A stretch of 64,000 bases of DNA from Spirometra erinaceieuropaei (Eukaryota; Platyhelminthes; Cestoda; Diphyllobothriidea; Diphyllobothriidae): assembly GCA_902702965.1 (NCBI GenBank), contig CACRXP010000230.1:460989-524988 (forward strand), read 5' to 3'. The number at the start of each line of letters is the position of its first letter. Within the stretch, counting starts at the first letter, position 1. The notes below the pieces were generated by a model. That model was not told the origin of the DNA. It made no database searches and saw only the letters and a program-made list of their open reading frames with translations. The position numbers and the translations under genes were made by a program. Shown here one piece after another: positions 34,642 through 45,459 of the stretch.

Positions 34642-34920
34642 TTAGTCGTTTGTACAACTTGGGAGTTGCGATTTTATATCCTTGCGAAGAATAAACTCAT
34701 GAACTCGACCTATCGCCAAAAATACTTGTGGTTTTTGGGTCATAATATCGCTCCTCACAATAGTTAAGTATATTCTTTCGAAAATGTGTGGAATTGCATG
34801 AATCGTGCGAAGAACATCAATGCCATATATGTGGTCCTCGCAGCTTAGTTCAAAGATGGCGTAGCCAGAGGCGTCCAGATATGTAAAACTTATCGGCTCC
34901 GAATTCCTACTGGTCAAGTC
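34642..34920 (-). CDS. Terminal exon of unrecognised gene family (copy II)
   Basis: The minus-strand frame starts near TTGACCAG (about 34914) and ends in a stop at 34642. The product has NSEPISFTYLDASGYAIFEL, then YGIDVLRTIHAIPHIFERIY, and ends LPSCTND. It aligns end to end with copy III (NSKPNSFTYDDVPGYALFEL) and copy I. Copy II lies in reverse orientation to copies I and III. No AATAAA was seen soon after the stop, and the junction phase does not match the donor of the copy II middle exon, so the gene may be damaged or have an extra exon. Confidence 0.55.
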   Translation of the reverse strand, partial: DLTSRNSEPISFTYLDASGYAIFELSCEDHIYGIDVLRTIHAIPHIFERIYLTIVRSDIMTQKPQVFLAIGRVHEFILRKDIKSQLPSCTND

Positions 34921-36229
34921 GTCGAAGGGATCAGAACTGAAGATGTAAACCTAGAAGTCAAACAAAATTTCATAAGTGAATCAGCAGAATGAAAATTATG
35001 TTCATCCATACGAAATAAAACAAAAGTTAACAGCAGAGTAATTCACATGACCATGCACACTAAGAAGATGTTTAAAAGTAGTGGGTCATCTCCAACGAGC
35101 TCAAAAACTCTTGTCTCCTAATACAAGTCCGTATGTTTTAGGAACACCTCGGATGTCGAATTTTAACAGACATTTTATTTTTCCCAGTTATGTCACAAGG
35201 CAGCACTTCGAACTAGTGGGTCCGCCACTTCGATTCAGTCTAGGATTCGGCGAAAGCCACAGACAGCCACTTCCCTTGAGAAACTGTTTGTCAAATGAAC
35301 TTAAACACATTGGCGGATTTAATGAGCTAATGTCAATAATGCCAAAAAATCCCTAGCTGGCGTTTTCCGTTAAATGCTGGCAGAAATGATAAGTAACGTT
35401 TTTAAATGGGAGGCGTTACTTGCGTGAGGTTGTGATAACAATTATCGTACAACGTAATCCCAAAATATGTCTGTCACAACAGGATACGGGCTTTTAAATA
35501 TGTGTTATTGTCGCAGGCAACAAATTCACACTCGCTACAAAATGACCATTTAAGTAGTCCTAATACTTCGCTTCGATTACGAATGATGTTATAAATTCAA
35601 AAATATTTTATAAACAATATGAGCAACATTTTATCCATAACTTTCAGTTAGTTGTTAATTGTATCTTTTCGAAGAAAGGGTAACATTTGGTTTTAGAACA
35701 GTTGCTATCTATACGATTTTCAAGATCGCTAAATGTCCATTTATAAACTTTAGCGTCTGTGCGTTTGCAGTGGAGGCTTATGAAGTTAAAATAATTATAA
35801 TCTTCATCCATGGCAAAATTATATGAGTCCTATCTGATATCGTCTTACTAACATTAACAAACGGGTGATGCACCTTGAGTGAAAAGCCTACGTCGTGTGG
35901 TGTGTAACACTATCGCGCGTGCAACTGTAGTTCAGGCCTAAAATTTTTTTGGAATCGAAACACCTTGTCAAAACTTAACTATAGCCTCTCGTCAAGCATG
36001 AAATTTGATGGGAACATAATTTTTATTAAGTATAAATGCTCAACTATGCTTTCTAATAGATATATTGAAGAACCGATATTTTTGAGCGACTGAAATAACT
36101 TGGAATTTTTTTTCGCGCTATTTAAGATGACAACCCGAACTAAGTAATCCGTGCGAGTCAAGAAGTCAATTTTTAAATTCGATTGACATTTTTTACATGA
36201 GCCAACTATTGTATGTTATGAGATAGGAC
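34921..36229. other. Intron-like sequence of copy II, no other gene
   Basis: AT-rich. The plus-strand frame 35081-35356 has no recognisable motif, and nothing else stands out. Confidence 0.4.
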
Positions 36230-36520
36230 TTACAGGTTGTGAAAAAGTCAGAGTGATTCGTTGAAATGTAGCGTTGCAATAGACGTGGTATTTGTTTGTT
36301 GAGCCGAACATACGAATACGACATTCAGTGGTACGTCCAGTTCCGAAGAATCTGATGTTGCATTTCCAGTTTTCAAATGCAATATAGGAGGCAGGTATTT
36401 CAATAGTAGTCAGTCTGCTTAACAAATAATCAAAGGTATTGGCAAGATGCGCTTCAGAACGGACCGCAGCACATTTCGGGATTTGCCGGAATTGCCGTTG
36501 TCCCAACGCTGCAAGATATT
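36230..36520 (-). CDS. Middle exon of unrecognised gene family (copy II, three-cysteine exon)
   Basis: The minus-strand frame ends at an excellent donor (CAACCT|GTAAGT, exon end about 36236). A possible acceptor is TCTTGCAG near 36513. The product has ANTFDYLLSRLTTIEIPASY, FENWKCNIRFFGTGRTTECR and YHVYCNATFQRITLTFS. It matches the copy I exon 22919-23151 at the DNA level only in part but at the protein level throughout. It keeps all three Cys and the donor position, which indicates that the protein sequence has been under selection. Confidence 0.6.
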
Positions 36521-37889
36521 TCAATTCATTTTTGATGTTTTTGAAGCAATTTAACCTGCTCAACTTAAGTCTGAAAAACCCTTACGATTGAGCTGGCTGA
36601 TGCAAACTAAACAATGATCTCACATACTGAGCTAAAACAAAAAGCTCAGCAAGTTTTAACCCCTATTTTGGAATTACAACTTTATTTTATTGGAGACACT
36701 TTAAGTCCAGGTAATTTATATTGCTTTATATTTCTCTAAAATTATATGAAATACCTAATTTTCGGCTACAAATGATTTTTGTCAAATTATATTCTGAAGT
36801 TTGATATGCAAGCAAGGGGTATTAGTGTACCAGCAAAGTCTACAAATTGATAGAGGATGAACGAAGTAATAAACACCGCTTTCCACATTGCCCAAGCTGT
36901 AAACTCGTAGTGCTCATAACTTATTGAACTTAAATAAAGTTAGACAATAAGCTTAGTCACGCCGATGGGCTGGACTGGCACATGCGACTGTAGTTTCAGG
37001 GATCTGCCAATGAATCCACGGGACAGCCCCGTTCTTATCAAGGCTTCAGCTGATTTAAATCATCTAAAACACACAAGCGGGAAATCGACGAAGCTTTTTA
37101 AATGGCACGCCATCTCGTTGACGACAATGACAGTGGGTGATCTTTAATTGATCATAATGCAAAATACGTTCAATAAGTCAATGTAGTGTTTAGTGCAGGC
37201 AAAGTATCTTAAAGCGTCCACGAAAGCCATTGCTTAAGAAATACATTTCCACTGTTATTTGAAAAAAAATTAATTCAATTCTAATTTATTAAACCAACGC
37301 CATGACTGTTCACATCTTATGAATACTTTCAAAAAGAACTAGGTCTTCTTTATTGGAGGGACATTAGGCAGACAAAAATAGGGTGACCAGGTTGAGAGTG
37401 ACAAGGGTGTATGGGCTGGTAGGCATCGTCAGTCACTGCGTCCGAGACCGCCTCCGGCCGTGCGGATACGGTGTTTTCACCTGCTCTTTAGCGTCGTTAG
37501 CCAACTCGCCCGAGACCGCCATTGGTATTACGGATTCTGCGTAGTCACTGTTACCAGGAAAGTAAGGAAGCATAGAGTGCAACAGTCTGCCCTGCAAGTC
37601 AACTATCATCACTAGGTCACCCACGCACAAGTCCCCGTTATACACCAATCAAGCTATAGAGGTTGGCGATGGTCGAAATGCCACTTCAAGAGGGGAAGGA
37701 ATTTACTCAGTCTTTACATTTGTACTTATGGGCATGTGTGAAAACCTCGATTTATTACAATTATGCGTTTTTAAGGCCACCCACAAAATACGCAAACTGA
37801 CAAGCATATGTGGCAATGTTCTATGCGCAGAAAACGCATGTAGGTCTGTCGGAATTTGATCTGTAAAATCCAGCGCAGTCTAACAACTA
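36521..37889. other. No recognised gene
   Basis: Mostly AT-rich. A GC-richer patch (37360-37680) holds a minus-strand frame (37433-37648) with GDLVMIVDLQGRLLHSML; it looks repeat-derived but I cannot place it. Confidence 0.35.
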
Positions 37890-38300
37890 CAACCCATCAA
37901 TATTTAACAAGAAAATGCATAAAGAGCATACAGCAATGCCAATTTGCACAAAAATCAGAGCAAAACAATATGATGCTGCTCAATGCCCACAGACTAATGA
38001 AAATGGTAACTTAAAAACGCTACATAAGACGGAACGAGGAAATTGAACACGCAAAGAAAGTGACAGAATGGAAGGAACGGGGGATTAAGAAGGCAAATTA
38101 AGTACGATGGCGCGGTCTAGCTCCTTGTATATGCGGTCATTCTCCTGTCGTAGCTCGGCTGTTCGCGAGTAGTGCAAAGTGCGAGTTTTTCGTGCCCGCA
38201 CAAGTAATCGGAAGGGTGTCTAGGAATAAACAGAATGACCGCTATCTAGATGTTTCATGAAACAAGAACGAGGGGTTTTACTTGTTGGTTTACGAAGCCG
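37890..38300 (-). mobile_element. PLE C-terminal and 3' UTR fragment
   Basis: The minus strand from about 38270 to 38100 encodes a GIY-YIG C-terminal tail in broken form: a TPFRLLVRARKTRTLHY-like stretch, then a KELDRAIVLNLP-like end. It matches the intact tail of the PLE at 53282-53966 (RVLVRARTTRTLRYLEAAYI, QLDHVINLQLP). The following 3' sequence (38100-37890) resembles the UTR copies at 38490-38680 and 38800-38970. Confidence 0.65.
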
Positions 38301-38489
38301 TTTCCGTCGATACTCTACTGACTTTGCTGGAAAATTTCCTTTGCATTTGCCTGATGTAATGCAATACGAAAGTACTTTTCTGGGTAGGAACAACTAGAAA
38401 TCTACGCTATCCGAAAGCAGCTAAGATATGATGGCCTACTAAAACATCTAGACCAGGTGGTCAAACACAGCTAGACGTGTTCATACCCC

Positions 38490-38680
38490 GTTCATTCTCT
38501 TAAGGCACCTTCTTTTCGTGTTACCTTTGCTCGTTTTCTATTCTATGTTGCGTGTACAAGTTACCATTTTCATTAATTAATTTGTGTACATTAACTAAAA
38601 ATTCTTGCCGTTTTGCGTTGATTTGCTGTGCAAATTTGAATTTCCGTAAACGGTTTTTTGTTATCCATCTAGTAGAATAA
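38490..38680 (+). repeat. PLE 3' UTR fragment
   Basis: Plus-strand copy of the PLE 3' UTR, including GTGTTACCTTTGCTCGTTTT and AAGTTACCATTTTCATTA. The latter is shared with the reverse complement at 37980-38020. Confidence 0.5.
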
Positions 38681-38694
38681 CCTTCAGCGGTTCA

Positions 38695-38970
38695 TAAGTT
38701 GTAGCGAATGCCAGATACCTGGTAGCCATCAGCATACAACGGGAGAAAGCCGGCTTAGGCCAGTACCTAGACGGCATGGTCAAACTCAACTTGCCTTGTT
38801 AATCCTGTGTTCTTTCCATTTCCACGCATGCTTTTGTGTGTTGATTTTATTCCTTTTTCTATCGTACATTGTGTAACCGCGTTTACTGATTAGTCTGCGT
38901 GCATTAGGCAATGCTATTATTGTTTTAATTTGAGTTTCTTTTAAATTTCGAATTGCCGTTTGTTGCTTAT
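38695..38970 (+). mobile_element. Second PLE C-terminal fragment, opposite orientation
   Basis: Plus strand 38700-38802 reads NARYLVAISIQREKAGL then YLDGMVKLNLPC and a stop. It is homologous to the RYLEAAYIRREKPDL / LDHVINLQLPW tail of the PLE at 53282-53966. UTR-like sequence follows. With the minus-strand tail at 37890-38300 it repeats the inverted arrangement seen at 53055-54276. Confidence 0.6.
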
Positions 38971-39963
38971 ATGTTATCCCTATTGTGAAATGAGGAGCTG
39001 CGGTCGGTAATTTGTTACGAAATCTGTTTATGCCAATACATTTTAAATCTACACCGTAGAAAATGCTTCGAATTATGAGTCATAGCAAAAGCGGATGCAA
39101 GGCATCCATTTGAGTTCTGCCAGAGGGCCCATTCCTCACGCCGACATATTTCAATATTCATTTCGTGATCTTTGTTGCGTCTTGCAACCTCCCGTTTAAC
39201 AAATAACTTACTTTTCTGCTCACATATTCGCCGATACGCCAATTCCACGCTTTGCTATTTTATCTATTACGATCTCATAATTTCAGACGATTCAGCAATC
39301 TCTGGTCACCTGCGTACCATGTTCCTCTTGTCAACAACTCTTGCAGTCAAGGCTGGCCATTGCATGCGTATAAGAGTCCGTTGATCGTCTTTGGTGGTCA
39401 GATGTCTTCTACCGTTCGTGCGTTATCTTCAGCATGACACTTTATTTCAAAATAATACATGAAACATTAATAGAGACAACACTGCGAATCCCAAGCTGAC
39501 CAAATTTGGTGCTACACATGAGGTATTTTTTTAAGAACCAGTACAGTCCGCGAAGTCGAGTAGAGCCAAGGTCAAAGACGCTATTCTTCTTATTGTGAAT
39601 AGGCCTACAGCAGCCGGTCCTGTTCCCCTTTTTACTCCGGCTCCGTTGCGTCTAACGATGGCTGTGACAGCTATTGACACACGGTCACCCCCGCCGTCTA
39701 ACACTAGGACACCTCGCATCCAACAGCAGTAAATCATGGCTAACCTCACAAACTTTAATCACCTCACGCTCGCTGAACACTCTGACTTGAGGCCTTTTGA
39801 GCATGCGCCCCCTATTCCTCCCCTAATTTGTCCAATCACACGACAAACAGTAAGCCAGTAAACCCTCCTGCTGACCCAGACACTCCTCCCGCGTAAACAA
39901 CACACCGCGACCGACACTCTCCGTGGACGGACGCTTATCTCTGTCGCAAGCAAACCGCCAACT
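38971..39963. other. Stretch upstream of gypsy element, no gene recognised
   Basis: The minus-strand frame 39015-39248 is open without known motifs. From about 39540 the sequence becomes GC-richer and may already belong to the gypsy 5' LTR, but no matching part was found at the 3' end. Confidence 0.35.
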
Positions 39964-40084
39964 TACGGCAACCTGCCCTGTGTATGGAATAAACTTGTCC
40001 TCAAAGCTCCCTTATTTATGATATTAGACGAAACTAACTTATTGTGCGTGGTTTATGTTGATCTCACATCCTTGACCGCCACAA
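39964..40084 (+). repeat. Gypsy 5' LTR, shared 3' portion
   Basis: About 120 bp match 45065-45187. Shared blocks are TGCCCTGTGTAT, AGCTCCCTTATTTA, AACTTATTGTGCGTGGTTTA and TCTCACATCCTTGAC. It contains GGAATAAAC, a possible polyadenylation signal. The upstream LTR boundary could not be fixed because the 3' copy is not alignable further. Confidence 0.7.
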
Positions 40085-41759
40085 ATTGGTGACCCCGAAT
40101 TTCCGAATACTGGAATACCGCAAACATTTCCTTCACAGCAACAATCTTCTGGCGACCTACAGCGAGATGTTCCAAGACCAGAAGTCACTCATCAAACCAA
40201 ATTCTCAAGGAGCTAACGTACGCTTGGATCGGCTCGAGGCGATATTAATGCGCCTGAAAGCCCACCTCACTGCAGTTACCACTGACGGCCCGCGACGAAC
40301 ACCACAACGTCGGCGTACTACCTCCGTTTCCCACACCTGCCGTCCACGAAGTCCAAGTAGCGCCTACTGGTATCACCAGCAATTTGGAGGAGCAGCTCGA
40401 CAATGTCTCCAGCCAGGCTCTTTCAATGTATTTCTACCGGTCTCAGGGTGACGACCTCACCCGACAGTAGAGGCCACTGCAGCTGGAAATGTTGCCAATC
40501 TTCACACTCACCGTCTGTTTCGCTGGGACCGTATAGTTGGCGCCAAATTCTTTGTCGAATCGGGTGCCGAGGCTTGCGTGGGTCCACCAACTCCGGCCGA
40601 ACGCAAATCCGCAGTACTTTTTGTCTAACAGCTGCCAAAAACTCCAGCATCGCCACCTTTGCACGGCGCTCCATCACACTTGATGTGGGCTTTCGTCGGA
40701 TTGTCCGATTGGTTTTCATTATTGCCGACGTTTTCGTCGTTCTCATAGATGCCGACGTATTAGCTCACTTCAATCTTCTAGTAGATTTGAGGAGTCGCCG
40801 ACTGGTCGACTGCATCGCCAACCTTCATGCCCGTTGCCAATCCCATGTGAGCCCCTGCGCCACCCCTCTCACTTTTATGCCTGTATCTGACTGTCCTTTC
40901 TGCTCACTCTTCGGGCAGCCCCCCGGCCTGAACAACCCCCATTTCGAGAAGTGGACATCAAACACACAGTCACCAACCACATTTCCAATACCGGACCTCC
41001 GAAATCTTGCCGACCACGTCGTCTTGCCCCGGAACGTTTGAAGATTGTCAGGGCAGAGTTCGAACACGTGCTTGAGCTCGGCATCATCCGACAGTCCGAC
41101 AGCTGCTGAGCATCACCTCTCCATCTTGTCACAAAGAAGAGAGACGGCTGCGACCGTGTGGTGACTATTGGGCGTTGAACTCAGTGACGGTCCCCGACCA
41201 ATATCCCGTCGCGCACATACACGACATCACTCTTTCGCTGCATGGTAAACGGATATTCTCCAAGATTGACCTTGTTCGTGCATACCACCAAATCCCATTC
41301 GAGGCAAGGGATGTGCCGAAAGGTGCAGTGACCACTCCCTTTGGGTTATTCAAATTCACTTGTATGCCCTTTGGACTAAGGAATGCCACCCAAACCTTTC
41401 AGCGATGCATTGATCAGGTTCAGCGCGGTCTCGACTACCTCTACGCTCCTTTCATGATTTGCTAGTGGCCAGCTCTGACGATGCGAACTAGATATTCATC
41501 TTCGACAACTCTTCGAACGGCTCGACTCCTTCAGCGTTGTAATAAATGCTGATAAATGAGAGTTTGGAGTTCCCAGCCAAATCTTCCTGGGTCAGGAAGT
41601 GAATTCTGATAAGATAACGCCAGTTCATAGAAGATTTTGGCCACATCAACATTCTCCGTTCCAACAGCCATCAATCAACTACGCCGCTTCTTGGGGATGA
41701 TGAACAACTATCACCGTTTTATTCCCCATGGTGCCACCATACTGCAGTCAATCAGCAGC
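40085..41759 (+). mobile_element. Ty3/gypsy element (CsRn1-like), gag-pol up to RT, decayed
   Basis: Directly after the LTR is TTGGTGACCCCGAA, matching a primer-binding site for tRNA-Trp as in CsRn1-type elements. A gag-like start follows (40086-40250, MFQDQKSL region). The protease region (about 40510-40790) has HRLFRWDRIVGAKFFVESGA and later SIATFARRSITLDVGFRR, with ESGA in place of the catalytic DTGA/DSGA. The RT follows: PRRLAPERLKIVRAEFEH near 41030, [31 protein letters not shown] and [19 protein letters not shown] (41175-41460). The YxDD position is destroyed (APFMIC then a stop). A thumb-like RRFLGMMNNYHRFIPHGATI ends at 41757, where a PLE interrupts. RNase H and integrase were not found. 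Confidence 0.85.
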
Positions 41760-42199
41760 GTTGAAGAAGAAGGCACGATAGCTGGGACGTGTATTTTAGC
41801 CTGAATTATCGGATTCCTCCTAGAACCCATCATCAGAGACAAATGCAGATACGGGTGGTTCATGCACAATGGGCTGCAGTATTTAAAGGATACAGTCGCC
41901 GTGCTACCGCAAATCTATAAATATAAACGGCTCCCCCCTTCTGCAGGGATCGTTGAGTTGGTGTGCTGACTGTTTGATGGCCGGCATTCGCGTGGTATAT
42001 TGCTGCAATTTCATCACGTGTGTTGGATGTTGGTGAGATGACTGGTCAACCACCGGACGCACCGACCCCGTTGTTGGGAAAAGAGTTCACCTCTGTCCTC
42101 CCCGCATGGCTTGTTACTCCGCCTAGGCTAAGTTTTAGCACGCGTATGGAGTCGGAAGATCGTTGCACTTGTTAATGGACTGGGGTCAAGAAAACCATT
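41760..42199 (-). repeat. PLE pseudo-LTR, left copy (3' side of the PLE)
   Basis: Direct repeat of 44451-44891. Shared blocks are TTGAAGAA, CAGAGACAAATGCAGATACG, CACAATGGGCTGCAGTATTT, AAAGGATACAGTCGCC and CTTGTTAATGGACTGGGGTC. It holds a hammerhead-like motif. As expected for PLEs, the two repeats bracket the coding region. Confidence 0.85.
41798..41842 (-). ncRNA. Hammerhead ribozyme-like motif, decayed core
   Basis: Minus strand: CTGATGA core (41836-41830), stem II GGGTTC with GAATCC, then GATA instead of GAAA (41810-41807), then ATTC and AGGC. The A-to-T change in the second core strand probably abolishes cleavage. The partner copy at 44490-44536 keeps GAAA. Confidence 0.6.
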
Positions 42200-44450
42200 G
42201 ATTCAAGTAGCCCCCGGTTCACGCGGCAGTCGCCTCATGCGAGAAATTCGGCCTCATCGAATTTGAATTTGTCACCGGATCTCGTCGAATGAGCCGCAAC
42301 TTGAGAGCTGACGTCATTTCTGCGCACCGCTGCCCCGTGTTCGGTCATTCTCGTTCGGAGCTGTCGTCCGATTTCTCCGACATATTTGCTTCGCCCGCAA
42401 CTGCACCAGATCCCATAAACGACTCCAGACTTTTCTAGCCGTGGCAGCGGATCTTTCGGTTTTATTACCTGACGCCCGATGGTTACCACCTGTCTGTGTG
42501 CAACTCCAACCTTAAGTGATGCGAGACGGCGGCCGACAGCTTCCGAAACACTCTTGACATATGGAAGCGCCCGCCAAGATTTGGTGTCCGTGCGGTTAGG
42601 CCTTTCGTCCCTTTTGCGTATGCACCGGTTCACAAAGTTTCGCGGGTAGCCCCTGACTTTGAAGACCCGTCGGCGCTATTGTTATTTGGCAATCTTATAT
42701 TTCGGCTCATTGCAGTGCGTTTCGAAAAGCCGATAGAGCGTCCTTACTCAACTGCGTTTGTGGCTGATTGGACAGTTTCTGTTGAAGTTCAGCACTTGCA
42801 TCGTATTTGTTGCTTTCCTGAACACTTTGGTTTTTAGTTCACCACAATCTTTGCGGCATACGAGGACATCCAGGAAGGCCAGCTGGCTGTTCTCTTCCTC
42901 CTCCATCGTAATTTTATTGTCCGTGAAGACGGCGCTGAGATGTTCTTTGAATGTCAGCACCTTATCTCGTTTGATGACGACGAAGGTATCATCCAAAAAC
43001 CGGACCCAGAACATAGGTCTGTGGTGTTGGAAGACCAGCGACTCTAATCTTTGCAGGACCGCCTCGGTGATGAATCACGAAATCGGCGAACCCATTGGTG
43101 TGTCCTTCATCTGTTCGTAGATTGTCCCGTCGAACGTGAAGTACGTCCTGAAACAGAATTTCAGGCGATGAAGGACTTGGGCGCGTCCAAGCGATTCTCC
43201 GTTTCATCGTATTTGCTTTGTAGAAGCAGCTCGATTGTTTCGATCGCCAGGTCCTAGGCAATAGAAGTAAAAAGGGATGTAACATCAAAAGATACCATGA
43301 CCTCATTTGGATGGAGGCTTACCCCTTTGAGTTTCTCCAGGAATTCTGCTGACGAAGAGACCGTGGTGTCTGACTAAGCGGTCGAGAACTTGAAATGCTG
43401 GAACAGCCACTTATCCAGTCTGTACGTTGGGGTCCCTTTGAGCGACACGATGCGCCGGGGAGGAGCGCCGTCTTGTGCACCTTAGGAACCTCATTGAAAC
43501 GGGTCAAAACCGTATCTTGGGGTCTCGCCATGCGTCTGTCGGTCGTTGCTATTGCACCTGAGTTCTCCAAGGCCAGCAACGTAGCATTAATTTCGCGTGT
43601 CAGCGCTTTTAAAGGGTTCGTTTCACATGGGATATAGAACTGTTGGTCCTCCGACAAACCCTTGGCTTTTTGAAGGTAGTCTGTTCTGTCCAATACAACT
43701 CTGGCGTGCCCTTTGTCCGCTGGCACAATGACCAAGTCTGTCTGTTTTGAGTTTGAGCGCATCACGCTCGACCCTGGAAAGCACTTCCCGCGGCCTGTGG
43801 GCCATCAGGAGATACGACACTTGGTGACGGATCAGGTTGTTAGTCTCTTCCTTTGCCTAAATCTGACAGAGTATTGATTCCACTGCTGCAATCATGCTAA
43901 AAGTTTTGGTGTCAGCCGTGCTATATGAAGCCTCGTGCCGTATATCCTGCATTTGATTCTTCGTCAGCTCCTTTGACGACAGGTCTTGCACCAGTTTGTC
44001 GTTTCTGGGCGGCATTAGATTGGGCAGCTTTCGGAATTTGTTCTCCAGTGCTGCGTCGCGTATCACTCTCTGTTCGCGGGCTTGTTCAGTCACCCTCTGC
44101 AGGAGCAGATTTGTACCGATCTCGCCCATGAACTCACAGCATCTGGTCTTTTCTTGCTCAATCCTCTGACGGTACTTGCGAAGTCTCGCGTGGCCTCTTG
44201 AAGGAGCATTAAGATCATCCTTCTGCCATGTTGAAATACTGCCCTTCTTGGCAAATCCGTGTTAACCGGGAGCTTGTATGAAACATATTTCGGTAACACA
44301 TTATCGTCAAGACACCTGTGCAGAAACCAGGTCTGCGAATACGTGGATGCCTCCCAATGGACAAGGGTTTCCCATCGCCGGGTAGGTCGGAGCGCATCGC
44401 GCCCAAGTAGATTGCCAATGGAAGCGAAGAGATAAGTCCCAGGAATTAGT
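42200..44450 (-). mobile_element. Penelope-like element body nested in the gypsy element
   Basis: Minus-strand order is as follows. N-terminal region 44129-43860 (ALENKFRKLPNLMPPRND, DLSSKELTKNQMQDIRHEAS). RT start 43765-43500 (DLVIVPADKGHARVVLDRTD, RFNEVPKVHKTALLP). RT core with frameshifts 43306-43000 (FTFDGTIYEQMKDTPMGSP in the shifted frame) and catalytic FLDDTFVV with NSQLAFLDVLVCRKD (43014-42748). GIY-YIG endonuclease 42633-42235 (VVYGIWCSCGRSKYVGEIGR, QLRTRMTEHGAAV, ending DEAEFLA). All domains are present, but four or more frameshifts divide them. It is the most complete PLE in the window and, with its terminal repeats, spans about 3.1 kb. Confidence 0.9.
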
Positions 44451-44891
44451 CTTGAAGAAAGGACACGGTCGCTGGGAGAAGAGATTGTTTAGCCTGATCT
44501 TTCGGATTTCTGCTCGAACCCATTATCAGAGACAAATGCAGATACGGGTGGTTCAAGCACAATGGGCTGCAGTATTTAAAGGATACAGTCGCCATGCTAC
44601 CGCATTCCTTTGAACATTACCGACTCCCCCCTTCTCCAGGGATCGTTGACTTGGTGTGCGATTTGCTTGATGGCCGACACTCTTATTGTTAATTGTTACA
44701 ATTTCATCACGTGTGCTGGATGTTGGTGAGATGATTGGTCAACCATCTGACGCACCGACTCTGGTGTTGGGAAAAGTGTTCACCTGTCCGCTCCCCATGT
44801 GGTCAATTGTCCCTCAAGGCAAAGTCTCAGCACCGAGGATGGAAGAGGAGGGCCACTGCACTTGTTAATGGACTGGGGTCCAGTAAACCAT
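44451..44891 (-). repeat. PLE pseudo-LTR, right copy (5' side of the PLE)
   Basis: Direct repeat partner of 41760-42199, diverged by scattered substitutions. It contains the better-preserved ribozyme core of the pair. Confidence 0.85.
44490..44536 (-). ncRNA. Hammerhead ribozyme-like motif in PLE pseudo-LTR
   Basis: Minus strand: CTGATAA core (44529-44523, one mismatch to CTGANGA), stem II GGGTTC with AAATCC, intact GAAA (44503-44500), GATC, then AGGCTAA. The last block pairs with TTTGTCT before the core to form a stem I of about six pairs. The partner copy has the intact CTGATGA, so the ancestral element combined both intact core strands. Confidence 0.65.
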
Positions 44892-45064
44892 GTACTAAGC
44901 AGGATACCAGCATTCAAAAACATATTTTCTGCCGCCTATAAAAGCAACGCCATGCGATTTCTTCTGAGTTCGCCATAACGCTCTGCGGCGACCACCCCAG
45001 CCAACCTTTGGCGGGCCGTATAGAGTCCTTCGTCGATCTTAAAAAGATTTTGTCGCCGATCGAA
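44892..45064 (+). mobile_element. Gypsy remnant between the PLE and 3' LTR
   Basis: Short sequence after the PLE that does not continue the RT reading interrupted at 41757. RNase H, integrase and most of the 3' half are missing, so a deletion accompanied or followed the nested insertion. One frame reads SEFAITLCGDHPSQPLAGRI, which I cannot assign. Confidence 0.4.
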
Positions 45065-45187
45065 CGGAAGGCAACGTGCCCTGTGTATAGAATAAACTAG
45101 TTCTCACAGCTCCCTTATTTAGGAAATTAGACGAAAGGAACTTATTGTGCGTGGTTTAAGTTCATCTCACATCCTTGACGGCCACAG
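45065..45187 (+). repeat. Gypsy 3' LTR, shared portion
   Basis: Matches 39964-40084, ending in CATCCTTGACGGCCACA. Divergence between the two copies indicates an old insertion. Confidence 0.7.
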
Positions 45188-45459
45188 GCCTACAAGCGGA
45201 AATAAGAGCAGAGCGGAAATCTAAGACCCAGCATATATGTCAGAGTGCTGCCGATGTTAACTTGTCGACAAATTGATGTAGTGATCTTCGTCAACTTTGA
45301 CGAGGAAGCACGATTTCGTCCTTTACGACCAATTCTCTTACTGCATACCCTGCCTGTTGTGTAGGTTTCCAGATTACCTCAGGGACTAAAACATGTTGTC
45401 ACGAGGCAACTGATGCCATAACATGCTTGTAGACATCGCATTGGCCAGGTTAATGAATT
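45188..45459. other. No recognised gene
   Basis: Short stretch after the gypsy 3' LTR without recognisable content. Confidence 0.4.

Noticed and set aside
40423..41132. Minus-strand open frames of 70-107 codons
   Set aside because: They are antisense shadows of the gypsy protease and RT region.
42758..43120. 120-codon plus-strand frame
   Set aside because: Antisense to the catalytic RT region of the nested PLE.
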